Origin: Roseiarcus sp035308145
GTDB taxonomy: Bacteria; Pseudomonadota; Alphaproteobacteria; Rhizobiales; Beijerinckiaceae
Reading direction: 5' to 3'
Length of the DNA stretch: 27,644 bases
Assembly (NCBI GenBank): GCA_035308145.1
Contig: DATGHD010000265.1
Coordinates: 1 to 27,644 of the forward strand
The notes under the pieces are model-generated. The model was not told the origin of the DNA and did no database searches. It worked only from the letters and a program-made list of their open reading frames with translations. Within the stretch, counting starts at the first letter, position 1; every line of letters starts with the position of its first letter. Of this stretch, positions 13,390-20,778 are shown one piece after another. The position numbers and the translations under genes are program-made.

Positions 13390-14361
13390 TCAGCTCTCCG
13401 CCCCATCGTGCTTGCGCGACTTTCGCGCTCTTGTTCGCTCACGCGGTCCGTCGGCGCTCCGGTATTTAACGTGCTCGATGAACGCGCGCAGTTTGGGCAG
13501 GACCTGACGTCGGCCCGGGTGGTACAGAAAAACGCCCGGCGTGGTGACGGCGAAGGGCGTCAGCAGCGCCTGCAACCTTCCCTCGGCGATCGGCGCTCTG
13601 ACAAGCGGGCCAGGCGCCTGCGCAAGTCCCAGGCCCTTAATCGCCGCTCCGAGGAGCGTCGGGTAGTCGTGCGCGATGAGCGGCCCGGAGACGACGGCCT
13701 CGACCGTCTTGTTGCCGTCGACAAAGGGCCAGGGCGCGATCGACCCGTTCGAACGGCGTAAGCGCAGGCAGGCGTGGCTGCTGAGATCGTCGATGCGTTC
13801 CGGCCGTTTCCGCCCGCGCAGATAGTCGGGACTGCCGACGACCACGAGCGTGAAAGGCGGCGTCAGCCGCACCGCCGCCATATCCGGCGCGACGAACTCA
13901 CCGAGACGAATGCCGGCGTCGAAGCCGCCGGCCGCAATATCCACCATCTCGTCGCCTGCGGCGATCTCCAGTTCGATTTCGGGATAGGCCTGACAGAAAG
14001 AGGCGATGACCGGCTCCAGAATTAGCGGGACGACCGCGCGGGGAACGGAAAGGCGCAAGAGGCCGGTCGGACGGCGCCCGAGATCACGCGCCGCTTCGCT
14101 TGCCGCGACCAACTCCTCGAAGGCGGGCTTTGCGCGCGAAAGGAATCGTTCGCCGGCTTCGGTCAGCCCGACGCTGCGCGTGGTGCGGATGAAGAGCGCC
14201 GCGCCGACCCGCGCTTCGAGCGCGCGTATCGCCTGGCTCATTGCCGATGGCGTGACCCCGAGTTCCGCGGCCGCTTTGCGGAAACTGCGGCGCCGGGCGA
14301 CGCTCAAGAACGCCTCGACGCCGTCGAGCGCGCCATGCCGCACTGTGAAGTTCTGCTTCAT
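13390..14361 (-). CDS. LysR family transcriptional regulator
   Basis: A 323-aa LysR-type regulator. Residues about 10-70 hold the winged helix-turn-helix: GVEAFLSVARRRSFRKAAAELGVTPSAMSQAIRALEARVGAALFIRTTRSVGLTEAGERFL in outline. From about 95 on it has the two-lobed periplasmic-binding-like effector domain (TGLLRLSVPRAVVPLILEPVIASF, FDAGIRLGEFVAPDMAAVRL, LRGRKRPERIDDLSSHACLRLR). This is the common CrgA/DsdC-like group. Start ATG 14361. The C-terminal 20 residues are strongly basic and probably disordered. It is transcribed away from the methyltransferase gene at 14497, with 135 bases between them, the classic layout for a LysR protein controlling its divergent neighbour. The inducer is unknown. 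Confidence 0.9.
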   Translation of the reverse strand: MKQNFTVRHGALDGVEAFLSVARRRSFRKAAAELGVTPSAMSQAIRALEARVGAALFIRTTRSVGLTEAGERFLSRAKPAFEELVAASEAARDLGRRPTGLLRLSVPRAVVPLILEPVIASFCQAYPEIELEIAAGDEMVDIAAGGFDAGIRLGEFVAPDMAAVRLTPPFTLVVVGSPDYLRGRKRPERIDDLSSHACLRLRRSNGSIAPWPFVDGNKTVEAVVSGPLIAHDYPTLLGAAIKGLGLAQAPGPLVRAPIAEGRLQALLTPFAVTTPGVFLYHPGRRQVLPKLRAFIEHVKYRSADGPRERTRARKSRKHDGAES

Positions 14362-14496
14362 AGCCCATCGACATTATCGCCAATAGTCTCGCGCGGAAAG
14401 GCGTCGTACATCTGACCTCGCAAATTGAGGAATCGCGGCGACGTCGGGACGTAAAGATTTGCGACGGCCGGCCGGAACCTTCGAGGGATTTTGAAA

Positions 14497-15327
14497 ATGA
14501 GCGATGTCCTTGACGGCGTGCGCGACCACTATCGGGCGACCGGCCTCACCGAACGGCTGAAAACGGCGCTCGCAGCCCTCGGGCCGGAGGATCAGCGGCT
14601 CACGCCCCAGCAACTCGGCGCGCTCGACCAGTTTCATACCCGCGGCCTCGCGGCGACCGCCGAACTCGCCAAATTGGCTGGGATCGCCGCCGACATGTCG
14701 GTTCTCGACGTCGGCTCGGGCGTCGGCGGGCCGGCGCGCTTTCTCGCGGCGACCTATGGCTGCCGGGTCACGGGCGTCGACCTCAGCGAGCCCTTCGTGG
14801 AGGCCGCGCGCTATCTGACCCAACGTACGGGACAGAGCGAAAAGGCCTCGTTTAAGACCGCCAGCGCGCTGGAGCTTCCTTTTGACGATGAGAGCTTCGA
14901 CGTCGCGCTGTTGCAGCATGTGGCGATGAACATCGCCGATCGGGCGCGGCTGTACCGCGAGATCCGCCGCGTGCTGAAATCAGGCGGCAGGTTTGCGACT
15001 TTCGACGTCGTGTTGATGAGCGGCGAGCCGCACTATCCCGTGCCTTGGGCGCGAACGCCGGCGACGAGCTTTCTTTTGACAGCCGCCGCGACGCGCGAGG
15101 CGATCGAACCTGCCGGTTTCCGCAATGTCGCATGGCAGGACGACACGGAGGCCGCTAAGGCCTGGATCGCTGAGCTTCGCGCGTCAGGGCCGCCGCCGTC
15201 GCCCAATCTCGGCGTGGTGATGGGGCCGGACTTCGCGCAGCTTGCCGCCAATCTCGGACGAAATCTCATGGAAGGCCGGCTCGGCATTTTAACCGCGGTG
15301 TTCGAGGCGGCGCCAATCAACGCCTGA
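14497..15327 (+). CDS. Class I SAM-dependent methyltransferase
   Basis: A 276-aa Rossmann-fold methyltransferase. Motif I is VLDVGSGVGGPARFLA (DVGSGVGG at 71-78), followed by VTGVDLSEPFVEAA, whose Asp binds the ribose of S-adenosylmethionine. Motif II/III is LPFDDESFDVALLQHVAMNI, then LYREIRRVLKSGGRFATFDVV. This resembles the UbiE / sarcosine-dimethylglycine-methyltransferase branch, and PVPWARTPATSFLLT with REAIEPAGF is typical of one uncharacterised subgroup. An FHTRG element before motif I is also a subgroup mark. ATG 14497 is used; TTG 14491 is in frame but closer to the GAGGGA ribosome binding site at 14483-14488. It is divergent from the LysR gene and probably its target. The acceptor substrate is unknown. 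Confidence 0.88.
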   Translation: MSDVLDGVRDHYRATGLTERLKTALAALGPEDQRLTPQQLGALDQFHTRGLAATAELAKLAGIAADMSVLDVGSGVGGPARFLAATYGCRVTGVDLSEPFVEAARYLTQRTGQSEKASFKTASALELPFDDESFDVALLQHVAMNIADRARLYREIRRVLKSGGRFATFDVVLMSGEPHYPVPWARTPATSFLLTAAATREAIEPAGFRNVAWQDDTEAAKAWIAELRASGPPPSPNLGVVMGPDFAQLAANLGRNLMEGRLGILTAVFEAAPINA

Positions 15328-15354
15328 TCTAAGGACTCACGTGGAGAACCGCTG

Positions 15355-16233
15355 ATGACCGTCGCCCCTGTTCCCGCCGGTATCGTTCCGCCGCGCCCCG
15401 CTTGGCGCAGCTTGCTTTGGATCCTGCCGCTCACGCTGCTGTGGATGGTGCTGATCTACTGGCAGCCGATCATCCCGGCCAGCGGTTTTCCGACGACGGC
15501 CCACCAGTTGATGGCCCATGGAATTATCGCGGTTGGTTTGTGGCTCGGCCTCGAAAGCACAGACCTGACGCCTCGCCAACGCCGCACGACCTGGCTGGCG
15601 GTCATGATCCCATACACGCTTTGGTTCGCTGTCGCCTGGAGCGCGGCCATCAATGGCGCCTTCGGCGTGGACGCCTCACCCTTACCGGTGCTGCCGCTGG
15701 CGATCTTCCTGCCTGTGATCATCGGCGCGCCGCTGCTGCTGTTGTCGAAGCGGGTGGGGCAGGCGCTCGATGCGATGCCGGCGACCTGGCTCGTCGCTCT
15801 TCAGCTTTACCGCATATTCGGCAGCTGGGCTCTCGCCGCCTGGCTGCGTGGGGCGCTGCCCGGCGTGTTCGCGTTGCCGGCGGGAATTGGCGATACGCTG
15901 ACCGGCCTCCTCGCCGTGCCGGCGGCGATCGCCCTGGCGACAGGCGCGGCTCAGGGACGGAGGGCCGCAATCGCCTGGAACATTTTCGGCCTCGCCGACT
16001 TCGCCGTCGCGATCACCTTAGGGATGATCACTTCGCCCGGCCCCTTCCAGTTGATTGTCCCGAATGTGTTGAGTATCGGCGCCGGCGCTTATCCCGGCGT
16101 GCTGACCCCCGCCTTCGTGGCGCCAAGCTCGATCCTGCTGCACGCGCTGTCGCTGCGCCAACTACGCCGGCGTCGGGCAGAGCGGGCGCTAGACGCTCGC
16201 CTCGGCGAGGCTGCTCGACCGGCGTTTGGCTAG
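15355..16233 (+). CDS. Hypothetical multi-span membrane protein
   Basis: A 292-aa integral membrane protein with about eight hydrophobic segments (near residues 19-36, 53-67, 80-98, 112-130, 145-164, 170-196, 206-225 and 237-266). The C-terminus is strongly basic (LRRRRAERALDARLGEAA), consistent with a cytoplasmic end. I do not recognise a transporter or enzyme signature. It starts at ATG 15355 with GGAGA at 15343-15347 and lies only 27 bases after the methyltransferase gene, so the two are likely co-transcribed under the divergent LysR protein. No conserved charged residues inside the spans stand out, apart from RIFG and DTLTG at the borders. Confidence 0.7.
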   Translation: MTVAPVPAGIVPPRPAWRSLLWILPLTLLWMVLIYWQPIIPASGFPTTAHQLMAHGIIAVGLWLGLESTDLTPRQRRTTWLAVMIPYTLWFAVAWSAAINGAFGVDASPLPVLPLAIFLPVIIGAPLLLLSKRVGQALDAMPATWLVALQLYRIFGSWALAAWLRGALPGVFALPAGIGDTLTGLLAVPAAIALATGAAQGRRAAIAWNIFGLADFAVAITLGMITSPGPFQLIVPNVLSIGAGAYPGVLTPAFVAPSSILLHALSLRQLRRRRAERALDARLGEAARPAFG

Positions 16234-16371
16234 GAGGTACTTGCGCATGTAAACGCCGCCATGTCGGCGCGAGGCAGGTCACATAAAGCAGGCGACATTA
16301 GAACAGCGGGAAAATCTCAAGCGCGAGGTGGCGCGATCGAGGCGCCAAAACCGCGCAGACAGGAGACCAAA

Positions 16372-16896
16372 ATGTCCCCGGCAACCGTCTTTAACATCCA
16401 TCTGGTACTCGGCTATGTCCCTTGGCTGCTTTTCTTGAGCGCGTATCTTTGGCCGAGGCTCGGGGCGTTGGACCCCGTTGAGGCGCATCGCGCCATCGCG
16501 ACCTTGCACAGCTTTCGCTTTTTCGGGCTCGTCTTCATTGTTCCAGGCGTGATCGGCCCTAATCTGCCAGCGAGCTTCGCGACCTTCGCCGCCTACGGCG
16601 ACTTCGCCACCGGATTGCTGGCCATGCAGGCGCTTCTCACGATAAGAGTGCGTCCGCTCTTCTGGCTGTTCGTCGTCGCCTTCAATGTCGCGGGCGCGGC
16701 CGACATCCTCATCGACTATTATCACGGCAATCAGGTCGGCCTTCCCGCGCTGGCGGGGGAACTCGGCGCCACGTACGTGATCCCGATCATCTACGTGCCC
16801 TTGCTGATGATCACGCACATCGTCGCCTTCACTTTGCTGGCGCGGCCTTGGCTCGCGGCGGCTCGGGGCGATGTCGGCGGCGGGGCGTCGTCTTAA
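16372..16896 (+). CDS. Hypothetical five-span membrane protein
   Basis: A 174-aa membrane protein with about five hydrophobic segments (residues 7-26, 49-63, 70-92, 97-117 and 134-156). A His-rich pattern at the membrane borders is visible: NIHLVLGY, EAHRAIATLHSFRFFGLVF, YYHGNQ and MITHIVAF. The YHGNQ and THIVAF segments recur in conserved hypothetical proteins of soil bacteria. ATG 16372 is preferred to a longer frame from 16261 because AGGAGA lies at 16361-16366 and the extension is low-complexity. It follows the other membrane protein gene by 138 bases on the same strand and may be in the same transcription unit. The function is unknown. Confidence 0.72.
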   Translation: MSPATVFNIHLVLGYVPWLLFLSAYLWPRLGALDPVEAHRAIATLHSFRFFGLVFIVPGVIGPNLPASFATFAAYGDFATGLLAMQALLTIRVRPLFWLFVVAFNVAGAADILIDYYHGNQVGLPALAGELGATYVIPIIYVPLLMITHIVAFTLLARPWLAAARGDVGGGASS

Positions 16897-17411
16897 GCGG
16901 CGCGACGATTGGTCGTTCCCCCGCGTTTCATTCTCCTCTCCTCGTGAAGTGCTGAACGGAGAGAGGCAACGCGGGCCGGTTAGTCAGCTCGACGTTGAGG
17001 CTAAGCGACCTGCCCCTCACCGTACCACTCCCCGCAAGCGGGGTGAGGAGGGCCTCGGCGCTGAGATCTGTCCCAAGCGATTCCACACTCGACCGCAAGC
17101 GACGCCCCTAATGGGGGCGGTCTCTTTTTCCAAATATTTCCAAATTTCACTCCTTGCCGAATTGAGCTTTTTCAATGGGTTAGCGCGCAAAACATTTGGA
17201 AACGGATTCCTGCTCTTCGTTTCTGCCGCGGCGTCGTATGGCCACGGAAAAGGGAAGCATATCCGCGAAGACGACATTCGGCCAGAAATTGTCGGTCCGT
17301 GCTTGCACATGCGATTAGCGATACCGATCGCTAGCAATCGCTCGTTTCCGCCCTTTTGTGCTATACGAAAGTATCGGCGGGCGGCTGCCGCCGGGTATAT
17401 GAGGTTCCCAA
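16897..17411. other. Long intergenic stretch with a degenerate palindromic unit
   Basis: I see no supported gene in these 515 bases. A diverged copy of the 46-bp palindromic unit of 7149/7348 lies at 17012-17052, with changes that break two stem pairs. Just before the Flp pilin gene are a short palindrome (ATAC-GAAA-GTAT, 17363-17374) and a GC hairpin around 17377-17393. These may belong to the pilin promoter or leader, but no clear -35/-10 pair stands out. Base composition drops in 17130-17280. Confidence 0.6.
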
Positions 17412-17576
17412 ATGCAAGGTCTTACGAAAAAGTTTCTCGCCGACAATTCCGGCGCGACGGCGATCGAATATAGCATCCTTGCCTCGCTGGTCGCGCTCGT
17501 GATCATCGCGTCCCTCAGCGTCATCGGCAACAAGCTAAGCACGACCTTCAACGAGGTTGCCGCCAATATTCACTGA
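17412..17576 (+). CDS. Flp/Fap-type pilin
   Basis: A 54-aa type IVb prepilin of the Flp family. It has a short basic leader, MQGLTKKFLADNSG, cut after Gly14. The mature protein begins ATAIEY, with Glu at +5 and Tyr at +6, the hallmark of Flp pilins. The hydrophobic assembly helix follows (SILASLVALVIIASLSVIG), then a short amphipathic tail. GAGGT at 17401-17405 precedes ATG 17412. Flp pilins are normally encoded with the tad/cpa secretion genes (prepilin peptidase, ATPase, secretin). None of these is in the window, so this is an orphan copy that would need machinery encoded elsewhere. Confidence 0.9.
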   Translation: MQGLTKKFLADNSGATAIEYSILASLVALVIIASLSVIGNKLSTTFNEVAANIH

Positions 17577-17673
17577 TCGCCGCGGCCGATACAACAGCGC
17601 GTTTAGTTCGTCAGGCGTCGCCGACTCTTCGCCGAGCTATGCGCCCAATCTTTTAGGGCGAAAGTCTGTGTTC

Positions 17674-17715
17674 ATGGGTTCCGGGGCTCGCCGAAGGCGA
17701 GAACCCGGAACCCAT
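17674..17715. repeat. Dispersed hairpin repeat (CATGGGTTCCGGG family)
   Basis: The left arm 17674-17692 and right arm 17696-17715 form a long stem (ATGGGTTCCGGG paired with CCCGGAACCCAT, then CTCGCC with GGCGAG) around a GAA loop, with one bulged position. The core module is shared with the repeat at 5092-5198. It lies about 100 bases after the Flp pilin gene. Confidence 0.75.
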
Positions 17716-17800
17716 AACGCCGGCGTTCGAGGAAGGGGGCGAGCCGACCGTCGATTAACGGGCCGCCGAGGCGCCAAATGCCTATCGGACGACGTCGGCG

Positions 17801-17829
17801 ATCCCAGCCGAGTCGAACTCGGCCGGGAT
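17801..17829. repeat. Short GC-rich hairpin after the DHFR-like gene
   Basis: ATCCCAGCCGAGT and ACTCGGCCGGGAT pair at 12 of 13 positions around a 3-base loop. It lies 28 bases beyond the stop of the minus-strand DHFR-like gene. It could end that transcript, but no U-tract follows, so a factor-independent terminator is not supported. Confidence 0.5.
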
Positions 17830-17857
17830 GACTGCCTTGCCGTCGCGGACCGCCCGC

Positions 17858-18517
17858 TCAGCTCAGGTTGCGCCGCCTCTCCATCTCGGCCTCGCTCGGC
17901 TCAGTGAGCTGGAAGTCGCCGGTCTTGACCGCGCCGTCGGGCTGGTAGTTCGCGACGATCACGCCGGTTGGGTACGATTGCGCCTTGACGAGCTTCAGCC
18001 CAACCGGAATGGCGCCGTCGCCGAAGAGGCGCTTGCCCTTGCCGAGCGCCACCGGGAAGATCAGCACGCTGAATTCGTCGACGAGGCCGTCCTTCCAAAG
18101 CGTCTGGAGGAGGCCGCTCGAGCCTTGGACGAGAAGGTCGGGGCCGTCTTGGCTCTTGAGATCTTTAAGCGATGCGACGACGTCCTCGCCCAGCCATTGG
18201 CTGTTCCGCCAGGCGAGCTTCGGCTTGGAGCGCGAAGCGACATATTTTGTGACGCGATTGAAGGGGCCGGCGATCGGGCCGTTCGGATCGCTGACATAGG
18301 GCCAGTGTGCGGCGAAAATGTCGTAGGTCTTGCGGCCGAGCAGCAGATCAAAAGGCCGGCCGAAAATTTCGCCGAGCGAAGCGCCGAGCGCCTCGTCAAA
18401 ATAAGGGGCGGTCCAGCCGCCGAACTTAAAGCCGCCGGTCGGGTCCTCCTGCGGGCCGCCGGGCGCCTGCATGACGCCATCGAGGCTCAAGAAGGTGGCG
18501 ACGACGATTCTGCGCAT
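17858..18517 (-). CDS. Dihydrofolate reductase family (RibD C-terminal-like) protein
   Basis: A 219-aa protein of the RibD-C / DHFR-like superfamily (YwjB/YyaP type), predicted to be an NADPH-dependent reductase of unknown substrate. The N-terminus RRIVVATFLSLDGVMQAPGGPQED is the first strand and substrate loop. FDLLLGRKTYDIFAAHWP carries the GRKTY cofactor-binding element. PDLLVQGSSGLLQTLWKDGLVDEFSVLIFPVALGKGKRLFGDG matches the second half, with the Gly-rich NADPH loop and the VDE-L-I-P-V-LGxGKRLF signature. ATG 18517 is chosen because AGGAGG lies just upstream on the minus strand and homology begins there. It is a single gene with about 500 non-coding bases upstream. Confidence 0.88.
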   Translation of the reverse strand: MRRIVVATFLSLDGVMQAPGGPQEDPTGGFKFGGWTAPYFDEALGASLGEIFGRPFDLLLGRKTYDIFAAHWPYVSDPNGPIAGPFNRVTKYVASRSKPKLAWRNSQWLGEDVVASLKDLKSQDGPDLLVQGSSGLLQTLWKDGLVDEFSVLIFPVALGKGKRLFGDGAIPVGLKLVKAQSYPTGVIVANYQPDGAVKTGDFQLTEPSEAEMERRRNLS

Positions 18518-18992
18518 TTTGGTCCTCCTGCGTATCCGAGTCAGCCCAGAGGACGCATTACAACGCACCGCGCCGACAAGCCGCGGGGATTTTTTTATGC
18601 GCCACCGTCTCTGTCGGGCTCAACAAATCTGAGGCTGGCGCTGGCTTCCAGCGCCACGTTCTCATTGATTGCTTGGCGAGCATTTTGCGCTTCGCTCCGC
18701 CATGCAAACAATGAGAAAGTCCGCCCTTCGTCGGAGTCTTATATGTGGTGAGCCGGGTCACTGGCTTGAGCGCGCCCCTCTGATGCGGCAGGCGGCGCAG
18801 CGCAGCCGGCCCGCGCGCCCGGCGCGACGAGGGAGGAAGGAACGTACGTACGACAGCGCTTGCGCGCTCGCTCCCCGCATGTCCCCGCGGCTGACTTCGT
18901 CCACTTTTAATCGGACCTTTCCCGGCTGCGCTGCGGATCATCAATGGGCCCCATCGGCGCCGTTGCGACATAACCCGACCCGCCTCTCCATC
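18518..18992. other. Long intergenic stretch without a supported gene
   Basis: About 475 bases with no convincing coding frame on either strand. It contains a 5-bp stem followed by seven Ts near 18570-18597 that has no upstream plus-strand gene to terminate, and an Arg/Pro-rich open frame that looks like a shadow of GC-rich sequence. It could hold a decayed element, but I see no recognisable terminal repeats or transposase motif. Confidence 0.5.
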
Positions 18993-19012
18993 ATTCAACC
19001 AAACGGTTGACT
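18993..19012. promoter_or_regulatory. ArsR operator 1 (upstream copy)
   Basis: ATTCAACC (18993-19000), a 4-base spacer, then GGTTGACT (19005-19012), complementary at 7 of 8 positions. The right arm contains the TTGACT -35 box of the downstream promoter. The centre is 39 bases from that of the second copy, nearly four helical turns. Confidence 0.65.
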
Positions 19013-19034
19013 TTCCGGACTGGCGCGTTATATT
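19007..19034 (+). promoter_or_regulatory. Sigma-70-like promoter of the arsR-SRPBCC operon
   Basis: TTGACT (19007-19012) and TATATT (19029-19034) are 16 bases apart. The predicted start is about 19041, next to the ATG at 19042, and no ribosome binding site is present, so the message is probably leaderless. Each promoter element lies inside one of the two operator copies. Confidence 0.6.
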
Positions 19035-19051
19035 CAACCACATGGTTGAAT
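19032..19051. promoter_or_regulatory. ArsR operator 2 (over -10 box and start codon)
   Basis: Perfect 8-base arms ATTCAACC and GGTTGAAT flank the spacer ACAT. The element overlaps the -10 box and the ATG of the arsR gene. Together with copy 1 it forms a paired operator expected to lock the promoter. Confidence 0.7.
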
Positions 19052-19413
19052 TAGCGACCCCGCAATTGGACTCCGTCTTTCACGCCCTTGGCGACTCGAC
19101 ACGCCGGCGGATGCTGCTCGAACTCGCCGGCGGCGAGCGGACGGTTGGCCAGCTCGCGCAGCCCTTCGCGATTTCGCTGGCGGCCGCCTCGAAGCATATC
19201 AAGGCGCTGGAGCACGCCGGCTTGATCCGTCGCGAAGTCCGTGGTCGCACCCATCTTTGCCGCCTCGACCCCCGGCCGCTCGCCAGCGCCCATGAATGGC
19301 TGAGCTTTTACAAGCGTTTTTGGACCGGCCGCCTGGACGCGCTCGAAGGCCTCCTGCGCGCCGCGGACGCGCGACGATCCCCATCCTTAAAACAGGAGAG
19401 GACGAATGAATGA
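19042..19413 (+). CDS. ArsR family winged-helix regulator (second)
   Basis: A 123-aa ArsR-type repressor with the same build as the one at 3778. Segments: LDSVFHALGDSTRRRMLLELAGGERTVGQLAQPFAISLAAASKHIKALEHAGLIRREVRGRTHLCRLDPRPL, with the recognition helix at LAAASKHIKALEHAG and a short wing. The C-terminal helices (AHEWLSFYKRFWTGRLDALEGLLRA) are typical of the SRPBCC-linked group. No metal-binding cysteine motif is present. The first codon sits inside operator 2 and at the predicted transcription start, so the mRNA is probably leaderless. The last 8 bases overlap the SRPBCC gene. Autorepression is likely; the inducer is unknown. Confidence 0.88.
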   Translation: MVELATPQLDSVFHALGDSTRRRMLLELAGGERTVGQLAQPFAISLAAASKHIKALEHAGLIRREVRGRTHLCRLDPRPLASAHEWLSFYKRFWTGRLDALEGLLRAADARRSPSLKQERTNE

Positions 19414-19939
19414 TCTTGCGACCGCGCGCGGCTATGGCGCGCTGATCGAGCCGGCGACGCTGAAGATCCAGCGCCTCCTGCCGGGGCCGATCGAGCGCGT
19501 CTGGGCCTATCTCACCGACGGCGATCTCCGCCGTCAGTGGCTGGCGGCGGGCGAGATGGAATTGAAGGCCGGCGCGCCGCTCGAATTGGTCTGGCGGAAT
19601 AACGAGTTGACCAATCCGCCCGGTGAGCGGCCGCCCGGTTTCTCCGAAGAACATCGGATGCAGAGTAGGATCATCGCGCTCGATCCGCCCCATAGGCTCG
19701 CCATCGCCTGGGGCGAGAGCGGCGAGGTCTCCTTCGAGCTCAATCCGGAGGGCGACGAGGTGCTGCTCACCATAATCCATCGCCGCCTGCCTGACCGCGC
19801 CAATATGCTGAATGTCAGCGCCGGCTGGCATATGCACCTCGACATTCTGGTCGCCCGCGCGCGAGGCAAAGAGCCGGAGCCCTTCTGGGACGGCTGGCGT
19901 CGGTTGCGGAAAGAATACGAGCGCCGGATTCCGGACTGA
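19406..19939 (+). CDS. SRPBCC/AHSA1-like protein (second)
   Basis: A 177-aa SRPBCC (AHSA1-like) protein. LKIQRLLPGPIERVWAYLTDGDLRRQWLAAGEMEL is the N-terminal beta1-alpha1-alpha2 block with the conserved Trp; HRMQSRIIALDPPHRLAIAWGESGEVSFEL and EVLLTIIHRRLP follow, and a C-terminal helix containing GWHMHLDIL. This belongs to the group normally encoded immediately after an ArsR regulator. ATG 19406 overlaps the arsR stop region, and AGGAGAGG (19394-19401) precedes it. It is longer than the one at 4620 (141 aa) and not closely similar, so the two cassettes are distant paralogues. The ligand is unknown. Confidence 0.87.
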   Translation: MNDLATARGYGALIEPATLKIQRLLPGPIERVWAYLTDGDLRRQWLAAGEMELKAGAPLELVWRNNELTNPPGERPPGFSEEHRMQSRIIALDPPHRLAIAWGESGEVSFELNPEGDEVLLTIIHRRLPDRANMLNVSAGWHMHLDILVARARGKEPEPFWDGWRRLRKEYERRIPD

Positions 19940-20016
19940 TCCATTACGGGCCTCCGATCAATTGGGTCGCGGCGCGAGGAAACGACAGGCGAAGGACACC
20001 AAAGGAGTGACGTACC

Positions 20017-20778
20017 ATGCCGACACATGCGACCGGAACGCGCGAGGAATGGCTGACGGCGCGGATCAAGCTGCTCGAGGCGGAGAAGGAGCTGACGCGG
20101 CGCGGCGACGAACTGGCGCGGCAGCGACGGGAGCTGCCCTGGGTCCGTGTCGAAAAGGAGTACAAATTCGAGACCGACGAAGGGAGCGCTTCGCTCGCGG
20201 ACCTTTTCAAAGAGCGCTCGCAACTCCTCGTCTACCACTTCATGTTCGGGCCCGATTTTTCGGCCGGGTGTCCGTCCTGCTCGGCGATCGCGGACGGGTT
20301 CAACGGCTCCGTCGTTCACCTGGCGAACCACGACGTCATGTTTTCGGCGGTATCGCGCGCGCCGATCGCCAAGCTCCAAGCGTTCAAGCGGCGGATGGGT
20401 TGGACTTTTCCTTGGGCCTCCTCGCTCGGCGGCGAGTTCAACTTCGATTTCAACGTCTCTCTGACCGAACAGCAACAGCGCGAGGGAGGCGCTGAATACA
20501 ATTATCGGCCGGCGGCGGCGTTGCGATTGGGCGGCGACGAGGGGCCGGTCGCCGAGATTGCGGCCATGACCGGAACCGACGCGAAAACCTTCATGCGCGA
20601 GAGGCCGGGCATGAGCGCCTTTGCGCTCGAGGATGGCGTCGTCTATCACACGTACTCGGCCTTTGCGCGCGGACTGGATGGCCTCTGGGGCATGTACCAA
20701 TGGCTCGACCGCGCGCCCAAAGGGCGGAACGAGAAAGGCGTCTGGTGGCGCCACCACGACAAATACGACAAGCGTTGA
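20017..20778 (+). CDS. DUF899 family thioredoxin-like protein
   Basis: A 253-aa protein of the DUF899 family, considered thioredoxin-like. The N-terminal helical segment (REEWLTARIKLLEAEKELTRRGDELARQRRELPWVRVEKEYKF) is characteristic, as is LVYHFMFGPDFSAGCPSCSAIADGF with Cys85 and Cys88 in a CPSC motif that could be redox-active. Later parts read VMFSAVSRAPIAKLQAFKRRMGWTFPWASSLGGEFNFDFNVSLT and SAFALEDGVVYHTYSAFARGLDGLWGMYQWLDRAP. The ribosome binding site AAAGGAG at 20001-20007 supports ATG 20017. It follows the ArsR-SRPBCC pair on the same strand by 77 bases, a neighbourhood I associate with this family, and overlaps the DUF2182 gene. Confidence 0.87.
   Translation: MPTHATGTREEWLTARIKLLEAEKELTRRGDELARQRRELPWVRVEKEYKFETDEGSASLADLFKERSQLLVYHFMFGPDFSAGCPSCSAIADGFNGSVVHLANHDVMFSAVSRAPIAKLQAFKRRMGWTFPWASSLGGEFNFDFNVSLTEQQQREGGAEYNYRPAAALRLGGDEGPVAEIAAMTGTDAKTFMRERPGMSAFALEDGVVYHTYSAFARGLDGLWGMYQWLDRAPKGRNEKGVWWRHHDKYDKR

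Noticed and set aside
18570..18597. Stem followed by seven Ts, like a Rho-independent terminator on the plus strand
   Set aside because: The stem has only 5 bp and no plus-strand gene lies upstream to be terminated.
18558..19043. A 161-codon minus-strand open frame in the region upstream of arsR
   Set aside because: It begins inside the operator, is Arg/Pro/Lys-rich without any domain pattern, and no ribosome binding site is visible. It could be a decayed element, but I cannot support it as a gene.
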